Assembly (NCBI GenBank): GCA_021778935.1
Contig: JAJYBQ010000006.1
Span: forward strand, 1-28,655
Direction: 5' to 3'
From: Pseudomonadota bacterium
GTDB taxonomy: Bacteria; Pseudomonadota; Gammaproteobacteria; Burkholderiales; Burkholderiaceae
Length of the DNA stretch: 28,655 nucleotides
Shown in pieces: positions 8,301 to 16,230 of the stretch. Below the pieces are notes generated by a model. It saw only the letters and a list, made by a program, of their open reading frames with translations. It had not been told where the DNA came from and did no database searches. The translations under genes were made by a program, and so were the position numbers. Position 1 is the stretch's first letter; each line of letters begins with the position of its first letter.

Positions 8301-8763
8301 TCTGGTCTGGAAACCCGGGTACGCCTGCGGGGAATCAACCATTGATCGGCAGCACCGTCAACTCTTTCGCTTGGCAAACGTGCTTCTCGACCGGGCGGCA
8401 ACCCGCGAAACGGATCCGAAGCGCTTCTCCGCGGCGTTCGACGCGCTTCTCTCGCACGTCGCGCAGCATTTTTCCGACGAAGAATCAATCCTGCGCGAAC
8501 ATGGCGATCTCCAGTTGGGGGAGCACGCACAGGAACACGAGCGACTCATGGAGCGCGCGCTTGAACTGCGCCGCCAGGCGGACCAACCGGACTGCCCGAT
8601 TGGCAAGGTTCTCCAGTTCCTTGCCGGCGAAGTCGTGGCTGAGCATATGCTGCGAATGGACAGGAAATTCTTCGGGTTGTTCCAGAGCGAGAAGGAATCG
8701 AAACACCTTGGCGATGAGAAACACGGTGCCGCTGAAGGGGCCAAGCGCGCAAATTCCTCGTGA
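5359..8763 (+). CDS. Membrane diguanylate cyclase: MASE-like/CHASE-like/PAS-PAS-GGDEF-bacteriohemerythrin
   Basis: Predicted to make cyclic di-GMP from GTP at the inner membrane. Of 1134 residues, 1-263 hold about seven membrane helices, 264-512 form an extracytoplasmic sensor-like region, and 514-535 form a further helix. Two PAS/PAC modules follow (about 543-667 and 669-795). The GGDEF domain (about 800-965) has an intact GGDEF at 883-887 and an RxxD inhibitory I-site (RQSD, 874-877) exactly five residues upstream. The C-terminus (about 978-1115) is a hemerythrin with all seven di-iron ligands: His999, His1037, Glu1041, His1056, His1060, His1096, Asp1101. Their spacing from His1037 onward is that of bacterial hemerythrins. 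Oxygen or redox control of activity is therefore likely. No EAL domain is present. The ATG has only a weak ribosome site, so the exact start is uncertain. Confidence 0.95.
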   Translation: MQKQSDLGPKATSERGNGVRWLFAIGGILVAVGSIVLAGWIFRVAALVQLIPGLAGMPYSSAIGISLAGGALASAGSRLAPNRNEGTDLRHPGRMLPFVLAALLVLLGLLALVGWESHRRLGLVPKEVWFPDPNPYSGRMRPLSAVAFIAIGLGVARTLLSSASGRSLTVHGLSLLATTVGLLGVIGSVASFGRVFSWFLGPTLPVGICFLLAGLGLLLLTQVRPDSPPLQGAGDVDRIGYLAGAIAIFIGMVGLVGGFAVLFPQMKDELQGKLAMSLANRVGQLQAEITDTWVRTSAFANNPPFLRAMRRLDANPRDARARAEIAELAQEYRTSVFTGVVFRTSTGHVVARAGSFALKPELAFPLRLPAPSTLLWDDGYVMHTRVEMIEARQVVGSMEAEWRLDPEILGDLQASGDFGNTLTFAICAPSTPNHMDCFPFRDTEGRILRNVPDRLRGRLVPMAHALAGNTGQVDTLDYRGVKVIAAYQPVGSSGLGAELRIDAEQLYAPIAHRVWPLLYGLPILAFVAVLLVRLQMLPIVRRMSESEVRFRTMADYTYDWEYWRGVDREFIYVTPSCERTTGYTQSEFLADPELIDHIVHPEDRERLETHLKDYRDDTEHALDFRILTKGGEVRWIAHGCHPVFRENGEFLGRRASNREITDRKRAEAQLEDTKELLEMALEASALAIWDYDIRGGKVSFDAHWAAMVGAAPGATVVDTQTLIRRIHPDDARQIANVAGAAMKGEMSLFQEQVRYETQSGAWKWILCSGMIKDRDAQGGAIRAIGTVRDVTEQKSVEEQFHHWAYYDRLTDLPNRRLLEDRLQQSVAQAHRGRSRLALLFIDLDKFKPINDEFGHEVGDWLLRTAALRMQECARQSDTVARLGGDEFVAVLPTIRDVTDAIGVAEKIRKTLAAPFVTSDGNRLSISSSIGIALYPDHARNARELLHRGDEAMYSAKGAGRNVVIVSEAPSSPLRVEYPAAHLVWKPGYACGESTIDRQHRQLFRLANVLLDRAATRETDPKRFSAAFDALLSHVAQHFSDEESILREHGDLQLGEHAQEHERLMERALELRRQADQPDCPIGKVLQFLAGEVVAEHMLRMDRKFFGLFQSEKESKHLGDEKHGAAEGAKRANSS

Positions 8764-8834
8764 TGAAAACGGCCTTCCATGGGCCGGGATGCCCGAATTG
8801 CCGGTTCTGGCCGAGCGCGCGCCAATGGTCATGT

Positions 8835-9803
8835 CTATCGATTCACAGCCTCCAGCCCCTTCGCATTCGCGCTCGTCAGTTCTTCATTCCTGAGCACGAA
8901 ATCGCCGCCGTCGGTGAGCCGCTCGAGGACCAGATCGATGAAACGGCGCACCCGGGCGGGCTGGGCGGCGCGGCTACCGTAGTAGACGAAGAGGCTGTAA
9001 TGGTCGGCGATGTGTTCGAGCAATAGCGGCACGAGGCGCCCTGAGCGAATGAGCGAGGCAACCGTCGGCACGGCGAGTTGGCCGATGACTTCGCCGGCGA
9101 GGACGGCGCGCAGCTCGAAGGCCTCGTCGTTGGTGCAGAAGGCGGGGCGGACGTGTTGGTCCTGCATGCTGTCGCCAACCCGCACGCGCCAGGGAACGAT
9201 ACGGCCGTCATTGGCCCGGCGAAATGCGCTACAGCGATGGGAATCCAACTCGTACAGCGTTTGCGGCGCCCCGTACTTGCGCAGATAGGTCGGAGCGGCG
9301 CAGATCACCAACTGCATCGGGAACAGCCGGCGCGCGATCAGGCCTTCTTCCGGCGGGTTGCCTAGGCGGAACCCGACGTCGACGCGGTCTTCGACCCAGT
9401 TGCCGACGCGGTCGTCGAGCTGGACGTCGGGTTGTACCTCTGGATAGAGGCGGCAGTATTCGTCCAGTACCGGACCGATGACCGGCTGAAGCACCGTACG
9501 CGGCCCGACGATGCGCAGCGGACCGGCGAGGTCTTCCTTGGTCCTCCGGGCCGCCTGCAGTGCTTGCTGAAGGCCGATCAGAGAAGGCTGGGCGGCCTCG
9601 AAAAAGCGCTGGCCTTCCTCGGTGGGCGACATGCTCCGAGTGGTCCGGTGAAACAACCGTACCCCCAGGGACTGCTCCAACTGAGCCAGCGCCTTGCTGG
9701 CGGCCTGCGGCGAGATCTGTTGCGCCAAGGCGGCCTTGCTCAGGCTGCCGAGTTCGACCGTGCGCACAAAGGTGGTGATGGAACGCAATTCGTTGATCGG
9801 CAT
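8835..9803 (-). CDS. LysR family transcriptional regulator
   Basis: A 322-residue LysR-type regulator. The N-terminal winged helix-turn-helix covers about residues 4-62 (ELRSITTFVRTVELGSLS, then the recognition region PQAASKALAQLEQSLGVRLF and HRTTRSMSPTEEG). A periplasmic-binding-protein-like effector domain follows (about 90-300). It resembles the branch that regulates oxidoreductase genes (VGFRLGNPPEEGLIARRL). It is divergent from an iron-type alcohol dehydrogenase and an aldo/keto reductase, its probable targets. The start ATG at 9803 has only a weak purine stretch upstream. The inducer cannot be deduced; an aldehyde would fit the neighbours but is inference. Confidence 0.93.
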   Translation of the reverse strand: MPINELRSITTFVRTVELGSLSKAALAQQISPQAASKALAQLEQSLGVRLFHRTTRSMSPTEEGQRFFEAAQPSLIGLQQALQAARRTKEDLAGPLRIVGPRTVLQPVIGPVLDEYCRLYPEVQPDVQLDDRVGNWVEDRVDVGFRLGNPPEEGLIARRLFPMQLVICAAPTYLRKYGAPQTLYELDSHRCSAFRRANDGRIVPWRVRVGDSMQDQHVRPAFCTNDEAFELRAVLAGEVIGQLAVPTVASLIRSGRLVPLLLEHIADHYSLFVYYGSRAAQPARVRRFIDLVLERLTDGGDFVLRNEELTSANAKGLEAVNR

Positions 9804-9864
9804 CGCCCATTGTTCCCGGCGGGATTCGCATCATTCGGTTGTAAATGATTCCGCCAATTTCGCG

Positions 9865-9891
9865 CTAGTTTAATGTTTATCCGAGAACTAG
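9865..9891. promoter_or_regulatory. Candidate LysR operator in the divergent region
   Basis: CTAGTT (9865-9870) and AACTAG (9886-9891) form a 6-bp inverted repeat with a 15-nt spacer, inside the most AT-rich part of the 133-bp gap between the LysR gene and the alcohol dehydrogenase gene. Spacing and position suit LysR-type binding, but the arms are short and no confident -35/-10 pair was found. Confidence 0.35.
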
Positions 9892-9936
9892 AGTTCCGTC
9901 CATCGAAATCCCCCACGCATGGCAAAGGACCGTCGA

Positions 9937-11085
9937 ATGGACAACTTCACCTTTTTCAACCCGACCAAGATCGAGTTCGGCACCGGCAAAGAACAGCGGA
10001 TCGGCCAGCATCTGGCCGAGTACGGCGTCAAGAAGGTGCTGCTCTGCTTTGGCAGCGACCGCATCAAGCGCGACGGCCTGTTTGCCGTCGTCACGAAGAG
10101 CCTGGCCACGTACGGCATCCAGTTCGTCGAATGCGGCGGAATCGTCAGCAATCCGGTCCTCTCGAAAGTCCGCGAAGCCATTGCATTGGCGCGCAGCAAC
10201 CAGGCCGACGCCATCCTGAGCGTGGGCGGCGGCTCCGTGCTCGACAGCGCCAAAGCCATCGCCGCCGGCGCTCTTCACGACGGCGACGTCTGGGACCTGT
10301 TCATCGGCAAGGCCGCCATCGAAGGCGCGCTGCCGGTGTTCGACATCCTGACCCTGGCCGCCACCGGCAGCGAAATGAACAGCGGCGCGGTCATCACCAA
10401 CGAAGCGACCAAGGAAAAGTTCGCCATCGACTCCGTGCATACCTTCCCCAAGGTGTCCATCGTCAATCCGGCGCTGATGAAGACGGTGTCGCGCGACTAT
10501 CTGGTGTACTCGGCGGCGGACATCATCGCCCACTCGATCGAAGGCTATTTCACGGCCAAGGTGCAGCCGCGCTTTCACTCGCGTCTGGTCGAAGCCATTG
10601 TCAATACGGTGATCGAAACGACGGAGACGCTGCTGGCCGATCCCGACCACTACGACGCCCGTGCCGAGTTCGCCTGGGCTTCCACCCAGGCCCTGAATGG
10701 CGTGACATACGCCGGGACTTCCGGCTTCAGCTATCCCAACCACATGATCGAGCACTCCCTATCGGCGCTCTTCAATGTGCCGCACGGAGCAGGCCTTTCG
10801 GTCGTCATCCCGGCGTGGATGAAGTGGTATCGGGCCCGCAACCCGGCTCAGTTCGAGCGCTTTGCCAAGAACGTGTTCGGCGTTGCCACCGCCGAGCAGG
10901 GCATCGCCGCCCTCGAATCGTGGTTCGACAAGATCGGCACGCCCACGCGGCTGTCGCAACTGGGCATCACCGAAGCCGACCTGCCGGCCACGATCGAAAA
11001 CGTGCTGGGCAACGCCCGCTATTTCGGCATCGCCGACATCTATCGCCGGGATGTGGTCGCCGTCATCTTGGAGAGCGCGCTGTAA
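9937..11085 (+). CDS. Iron-containing alcohol dehydrogenase (butanol dehydrogenase/YqhD-like)
   Basis: Group III metal-dependent NAD(P)H alcohol dehydrogenase, reducing aldehydes or oxidising primary alcohols in the cytoplasm. The N-terminus DNFTFFNPTKIEFGTG is typical of the BDH/YqhD subgroup. The nucleotide-binding GGGSVLDSAK starts at residue 97. The metal ligands Asp195, His199, His269 and His283 match the YqhD pattern (194/198/267/281). I place the start at 9937 (382 residues) because AAAGGA at 9924-9929 sits 7 nt upstream and family members begin MxNF; an in-frame ATG at 9919 would add six residues. The stop is about 45 nt before the ribosome site of the aldo/keto reductase gene, so the two are probably co-transcribed under the divergent LysR regulator. 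The substrate is unknown. Confidence 0.94.
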   Translation: MDNFTFFNPTKIEFGTGKEQRIGQHLAEYGVKKVLLCFGSDRIKRDGLFAVVTKSLATYGIQFVECGGIVSNPVLSKVREAIALARSNQADAILSVGGGSVLDSAKAIAAGALHDGDVWDLFIGKAAIEGALPVFDILTLAATGSEMNSGAVITNEATKEKFAIDSVHTFPKVSIVNPALMKTVSRDYLVYSAADIIAHSIEGYFTAKVQPRFHSRLVEAIVNTVIETTETLLADPDHYDARAEFAWASTQALNGVTYAGTSGFSYPNHMIEHSLSALFNVPHGAGLSVVIPAWMKWYRARNPAQFERFAKNVFGVATAEQGIAALESWFDKIGTPTRLSQLGITEADLPATIENVLGNARYFGIADIYRRDVVAVILESAL

Positions 11086-12117
<1,032 letters not shown>

Positions 12118-12182
12118 CGTTCAATCCGCTTTCCGCAACCGACCCGGTACGTCCATGCCACTGTACCGACAACATTCGCACC

Positions 12183-12215
12183 GGGGTGCAAAACCGCAGT
12201 ACGGTTTTGCACCCC
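12183..12215. terminator. Strong perfect hairpin between convergent genes
   Basis: GGGGTGCAAAACCG (12183-12196) pairs perfectly with CGGTTTTGCACCCC (12202-12215) around a 5-nt loop, CAGTA. It sits midway between the convergent aldo/keto reductase (stop 12117) and DUF4382 (stop 12246) genes. No T-run follows either arm, so it may be a bidirectional terminator or a 3'-end stabilising structure rather than a textbook intrinsic terminator. Confidence 0.55.
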
Positions 12216-12245
12216 TCCGGCCCTGGCCGTGTTGCGATCGTGCGC

Positions 12246-13313
12246 TTAGAAGGCGAAGTTCGCCGTGGTATCGGGCACCGTGATGGACAAGGACTTCGTC
12301 GTTCCCGTACCCGCATCGGCAGCCAAGGAATAGGCGCCGGGGAGGTTGCTCGGGTCCACCCCGAACGGACCGAGGAGCCCCGTCGTCGGCGAGAACGTCG
12401 CGACGAGCGGCGCGGCGGTCGGAAGGCTCATCGAGTAAGCGCCGGTAAGGCTGTCCGCATTGGCAAATCCGATCTCCGCTTGGAGACCGGCGGGGAAGCT
12501 CTGCAACGCCTCGATCGCCGCCGTCGCCGGCGCACCGGAGACCGTGACCGTGCCGCTCGCCGGCGCCATCGTCGAACTCACGAATCGGATCGGCAAGGAC
12601 GAGGGGTTCAAGTGCACGGTCGCGCCGGCGCCGACGGTCACATCTTCGACATCCATCGCAGTCTCATTGGCGGCCGTAATCACGACCTGATACGGGACGT
12701 TGTTCTGATACGCGGTGTCCAAGACAGGAGAGAGAGTGAAATGCCCGGTGGTCGGGTCCGCCACCGTCGACTTGACCACCGTCACCCCGGTGGACGCGTT
12801 GTAAATCTGCGCGCTCACCGTAACGGGCGTGGCCGGGTTGCCCGCCACAGCAAGGTCGACATAACCGTCGATGGTTCCGCTCACCACGACCGGATCGATG
12901 CTGATCACCGGCTTGAGCAGGTACTTACCCGAGTTCCCCGCAGAGACGACCGAACGGCAGGCATCGAAGTCGAGAACCACGTCGGCCAGCGTATTGGCGG
13001 TCACGGTGAACTGGCCGATGAGTTTGATCCCGGTCTGCAGTCCGCTGGGCACTGTCAACGGGTAAGGCACGCCGCCATCCACGACGTAGTTGGCGTTTCC
13101 GGTGGATGCCAGCAGGAGACGGATCTGCTGATACTGGCCCGCGGGAAGCGCGGTCGTGCCCAGAGACTGCAGCACGCCGTTGGTAAGCGTCGTCAGATCG
13201 ACCTGCAAGGGGATCGGCAAAACGATGTCGACCCAGCCCGGATCGGAGGCGTGTGCCGAAGCGCTTTGATGAACGCGGACTTCGGTGACCGTGACCTGTA
13301 CGTCCGTGACGCC
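12246..13313 (-). CDS. DUF4382 family protein with disrupted 5' end
   Basis: A secreted or lipoprotein-type family of unknown function with carbohydrate-binding-like beta repeats. The frame encodes GVTDVQVTVTEVRVHQSAS from 13313, then QVDLTTLTNGVLQSLG, LPAGQYQQIRLLL, and FDACRSVVSAG with GKYLLKPVI, all DUF4382 hallmarks. Further beta-rich segments run to the stop at 12246. Family members have a signal peptide or lipobox and a start of the TDAPxCG type before GVTD. Here the same frame runs upstream to a stop with no ATG or GTG and reads as basic residues with no signal peptide. The only in-frame start is a TTG at 13220 inside the domain. A 5' frameshift or truncation is likely, so this may be a pseudogene or a sequencing error. 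Its neighbours do not suggest a function. Confidence 0.72.
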   Translation of the reverse strand, partial: GVTDVQVTVTEVRVHQSASAHASDPGWVDIVLPIPLQVDLTTLTNGVLQSLGTTALPAGQYQQIRLLLASTGNANYVVDGGVPYPLTVPSGLQTGIKLIGQFTVTANTLADVVLDFDACRSVVSAGNSGKYLLKPVISIDPVVVSGTIDGYVDLAVAGNPATPVTVSAQIYNASTGVTVVKSTVADPTTGHFTLSPVLDTAYQNNVPYQVVITAANETAMDVEDVTVGAGATVHLNPSSLPIRFVSSTMAPASGTVTVSGAPATAAIEALQSFPAGLQAEIGFANADSLTGAYSMSLPTAAPLVATFSPTTGLLGPFGVDPSNLPGAYSLAADAGTGTTKSLSITVPDTTANFAF

Positions 13314-13501
13314 GCTCGAATGCCGTATCCGGCGCGACGGGCTCGGCCAGCGACCCGTCCTTTTTCGGCCTTTTTCGCTTTCTTGTCGCTGCGCTGCTGA
13401 CCCTTGGCGATGAGGTGCCTCTCGTGATGAGTTTTGAGGCCGCGAGAACCGACCGTGCGCCGAGTGTGAGCCTGTTCACCGGACCCCGCCTCGCGCGGCA
13501 T

Positions 13502-14890
13502 TCATCGCCGCACGGCCCTCGCCGCCTTGTTGATTCCTTCTGTGATCATCGGGTGGGGGAATGCCGCGTCGGCCAGCACCGCGGCAGTCGCCCCGGTTTG
13601 CACGGCCAACGCCAGCGGTGCGATGACATGCGCAGCGTCGAGGCCCGCCACCTGTGCGCCGATCAGGCTGCCGGTGTGCCGCGCGAAGACGAGGGTCAGG
13701 AATCCTTCCCGCTCGTCGAGGATCTGCGCGCGCGAGTCGATCCGGTAATCGTACGTCGCCGAAACCGCGTCGATTCCCTGGCGCGTGGCGGCTTCGGCAG
13801 TCACCCCGACCCACGCGACTTCGGGTTCGGTGAACACCACGAAGGGCACTGCGGTGAAATTCATTCGTCCCGATCCCCGACCCTCGCTCAGAATGTCCTC
13901 CGCCGCGACCAGGCTTTGCCGCACGGCGGAATGGAAGAGCATGCTGCGGCCGTTGACGTCGCCCGGCGCGTAGACGTGCGGCACCGTGGTCCGCATCCGG
14001 TCGTCGACCGCGATCCGCCCGGCCGGCAGGCCGAGCGCGGCAACCCCGTCCGGGCCGACCGATTCGCGCCCGGTAGCCATCAGCACGCAATCGGCGGAAA
14101 TCGATTGCGCCTCCCCCGCGCGTTCATACCGGACCCGCAGTTCGCTGCCGGCGCTCCGTTCGATCGCCGTCACCCTGGCGTCGGTGACCAGGGTCATGCG
14201 TCGCGCCAGCGCGCCATGCAGGTAGCGTGCGAGCGCGCCGTCGGCCCCTGGGAGGATCTCGGCGGTCGCCTCGAGCACGGTCGCCTGCGCCCCGAGGCGT
14301 TGCAGCATCGAGGCGGTCTCCAGGCCGATGTACCCGCCGCCGATCGCCACCAACCGGCGGGGGAACGGCAGGTCGGCGCCGAGGCGAAAGAAATCGTGCG
14401 AGGTGACGGCCAGTTCCGCCCCCGGGATCGCCAGGACGCGTGGCCGCGATCCGGTGGCGAGAATCATGTGCTCGGCGCGATAGCGCAGGATCTCGCCGCC
14501 GGCGGTTGCGACGGCGATCGTGTGATCGTCCAGGATGCGGCCCACGCCTTGGTGCATCGTGAGCGGCGAGCCCGCGAGTTCCTCGCGGTGCTGGGCGTAG
14601 CGAATCGATTGCACGCGGTCCTTGTGCGCGAGGACGCCGCGCCAGTCGACCTCCGGCGTCGTGCCACGCAGGCCGAACCGTGGGTATTTCTCCGGCCAGG
14701 AGCGCACCAGGGCCACCTCGCGAACCGCTTTGGAAGGAACGCAGCCTTCGGCCAGGCAATCCCCGCCGAGATTGCCGAACGGATCGACCATCGCGACGGT
14801 GCGGCCGGCGCCGGCCAGTCGGAAAGCCGCCGGATAGCCGCCGCCGCCCGCTCCCAGGATCATCACGTCGACGTCGATTTCCTGCGTCAT
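13502..14890 (-). CDS. Dihydrolipoyl dehydrogenase-like FAD/NAD disulfide oxidoreductase
   Basis: Class I pyridine-nucleotide disulfide reductase of 462 residues. The FAD-binding GAGGGGYPAA is near residues 13-22. The redox-active pair is Cys45/Cys50 (CLAEGC). The second dinucleotide motif GGGYIGLE is at about 180-187, then ATGRES and the FAD-contacting YAPGDV. The C-terminal dimerisation domain carries the acid-base pair His446/Glu451 (HPMITE). This points to dihydrolipoamide dehydrogenase or a close relative. The MerA C-terminal Cys pair is absent. It stands alone, not beside 2-oxoacid dehydrogenase subunits, so its partner is unknown. The start at 14890 is supported by GGGAG upstream; an extension to 15022 would read through the shared regulatory region. 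It is divergent from a cysteine-motif outer-membrane protein gene. Confidence 0.9.
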   Translation of the reverse strand: MTQEIDVDVMILGAGGGGYPAAFRLAGAGRTVAMVDPFGNLGGDCLAEGCVPSKAVREVALVRSWPEKYPRFGLRGTTPEVDWRGVLAHKDRVQSIRYAQHREELAGSPLTMHQGVGRILDDHTIAVATAGGEILRYRAEHMILATGSRPRVLAIPGAELAVTSHDFFRLGADLPFPRRLVAIGGGYIGLETASMLQRLGAQATVLEATAEILPGADGALARYLHGALARRMTLVTDARVTAIERSAGSELRVRYERAGEAQSISADCVLMATGRESVGPDGVAALGLPAGRIAVDDRMRTTVPHVYAPGDVNGRSMLFHSAVRQSLVAAEDILSEGRGSGRMNFTAVPFVVFTEPEVAWVGVTAEAATRQGIDAVSATYDYRIDSRAQILDEREGFLTLVFARHTGSLIGAQVAGLDAAHVIAPLALAVQTGATAAVLADAAFPHPMITEGINKAARAVRR

Positions 14891-14973
14891 TGCGCTCTCC
14901 CGTTCCGGTTGCGCGACGTTCTCGGACTTCGTCCATCGCGGCGTGCGGGGGATTCCACGGAACTGTCGCGACG

Positions 14974-14996
14974 CGATGCGACAATCTGTCGCATCG
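14974..14996. promoter_or_regulatory. Palindromic operator candidate between lpd-like and barrel genes
   Basis: CGATGCGACA (14974-14983) and TGTCGCATCG (14987-14996) are perfect 10-bp inverted arms around ATC. A further TGTCGC copy lies at 14964-14969, so the half-site occurs three times. The element sits in the 179-bp gap between divergent genes, 84 nt from one start and about 73 nt from the other. No regulator gene adjoins it, so the binding protein is unknown. Confidence 0.6.
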
Positions 14997-15069
14997 GCAA
15001 ACGATACGCTCCCCGCTAGCATGCGCGGCCATGTTCCAGTCCATGTCCGTTTCGGGAGGGGGTCGCATC

Positions 15070-16158
15070 ATGTCTTTGGGTTTCGCGCGCCAGGCCGGGC
15101 GCTTTCCCGCAACGTCCCGCCGGGCCGGCCGTATGTTTCACCGCCGCGCGCTTGCGGCGGCGCTCATCGCGGCGTCCGCCGCCGCGCTGGCGCCGGGCGC
15201 GGCCGAAGCCTGCGCCTGCGGCTGCGACATCTTCGACCTTGGCGCCACCAACGCGTTTCCGAATTCCTCCGAATCCGGTTGGAGCGCGTGGCTGCGCTAC
15301 GACTTCATGAACCAGAACAGGAACCGCGTCGGCAGTTCCTACGCGCCCGCCGCCGACAATCTGGACAAGGCCATCAAGACCAGCTTCTACACCCTGGGCA
15401 CCCAGTACCAGTTCAATGCCAGCTGGGGGGGGATGGTGGAGGTGCCGATCTTCCAGCGTGCGTTCACGTCGACCGGCGATGGCACGGCATATCCCGCGGG
15501 GTCGATCTTCACCAGCAAGGTCACCGACATGGGTGACACGATGGTCCAGGGCATCTATTCGGGATTTGCGTCGGATCACTCGACCGGATTGACTTTCGGC
15601 CTGAAGCTGCCGACCGGGAACTACACGGGTCCTTACGTTCCGGCCAATCCTCGGCTCGGCACGACCGGCGGGCTGGCGTACGATCGGGACACCGCGCCGG
15701 GAACCGGCAGCACGGATCTGTTGATCGGCGGCTACCACCTCGGATTTCTGACCCGGGACATGAGGTTTTCCTACTTCACGCAGGCGCGCTACGACATCGC
15801 GTTCCTCGAGCGCGCGGGCGCGAGCGGGACGTACCGCCCGGGCAACGAGCTTGATGCCGCGGCCGGGGTGCAATACAACCTCGGCGCTCACGGCCCGTTC
15901 CAGAACATTGCGCCCTTGCTGCAGATCCTGGCCAGCTATCGTGACCCGGACAGCGGTACGGCGGCCTCGCCCAACAGCGGCTTCCGGCGCTGGTTGATCG
16001 GTCCCGGCGTCGCGATGAGCTTCAGCAAGTTCACGCTGTATGCCAACGTCGACATCCCGATCATCGATCACGTGTTCACGGACGTGCCCGCGTCGGGGAA
16101 CTATGGGCAGCTCGTGCCTTCGACGATCTGGCAGATGCAGTTGGCATACAACTTTTAG
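15070..16158 (+). CDS. Outer-membrane beta-barrel protein with N-terminal CxCxC motif
   Basis: A 362-residue exported protein, probably an outer-membrane barrel related to proteins annotated loosely as transporters. The signal peptide covers residues 1 to about 48: a basic RR/HRR region, then LAAALIAASAAALAPGAAEA. Cleavage at AEA would leave a mature protein starting Cys-Ala-Cys-Gly-Cys-Asp. The rest alternates aromatic and small residues in strand-like stretches (SAWLRYDFM, FYTLGTQYQF, GLTFGLKLPTGNYTG) and ends with LAYNF, a classic C-terminal Phe barrel signature. The start at 15070 has GGGAGGGGG upstream; an ATG at 15133 would give a shorter signal. The function and any metal bound by the Cys cluster are unknown. 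The divergent neighbour is the dihydrolipoyl-dehydrogenase-like gene. Confidence 0.85.
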   Translation: MSLGFARQAGRFPATSRRAGRMFHRRALAAALIAASAAALAPGAAEACACGCDIFDLGATNAFPNSSESGWSAWLRYDFMNQNRNRVGSSYAPAADNLDKAIKTSFYTLGTQYQFNASWGGMVEVPIFQRAFTSTGDGTAYPAGSIFTSKVTDMGDTMVQGIYSGFASDHSTGLTFGLKLPTGNYTGPYVPANPRLGTTGGLAYDRDTAPGTGSTDLLIGGYHLGFLTRDMRFSYFTQARYDIAFLERAGASGTYRPGNELDAAAGVQYNLGAHGPFQNIAPLLQILASYRDPDSGTAASPNSGFRRWLIGPGVAMSFSKFTLYANVDIPIIDHVFTDVPASGNYGQLVPSTIWQMQLAYNF

Positions 16159-16161
16159 GAA

Positions 16162-16222
16162 ACCTCCTGAGAAACAAACTCGCTGTCGGCGGGCGCGACG
16201 CGGCGTCGCGAAGCCGGGAGGT
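16162..16222. terminator. Nested hairpin between convergent genes
   Basis: CGCGACG (16194-16200) and CGTCGCG (16204-16210) form a perfect 7-bp stem with a 3-nt loop. ACCTCC (16162-16167) and GGAGGT (16217-16222) could form an outer stem. The structure lies between the stops of the barrel gene (16158) and the convergent lipoprotein gene (16231) and probably terminates both. No T-tract is evident. Confidence 0.5.
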
Positions 16223-16230
16223 GCCCTGAC

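Noticed and set aside
13502..14890. Mercuric reductase
   Set aside because: No C-terminal Cys-Cys pair and no mer genes nearby; the His446/Glu451 pair points to a dihydrolipoyl-dehydrogenase type.
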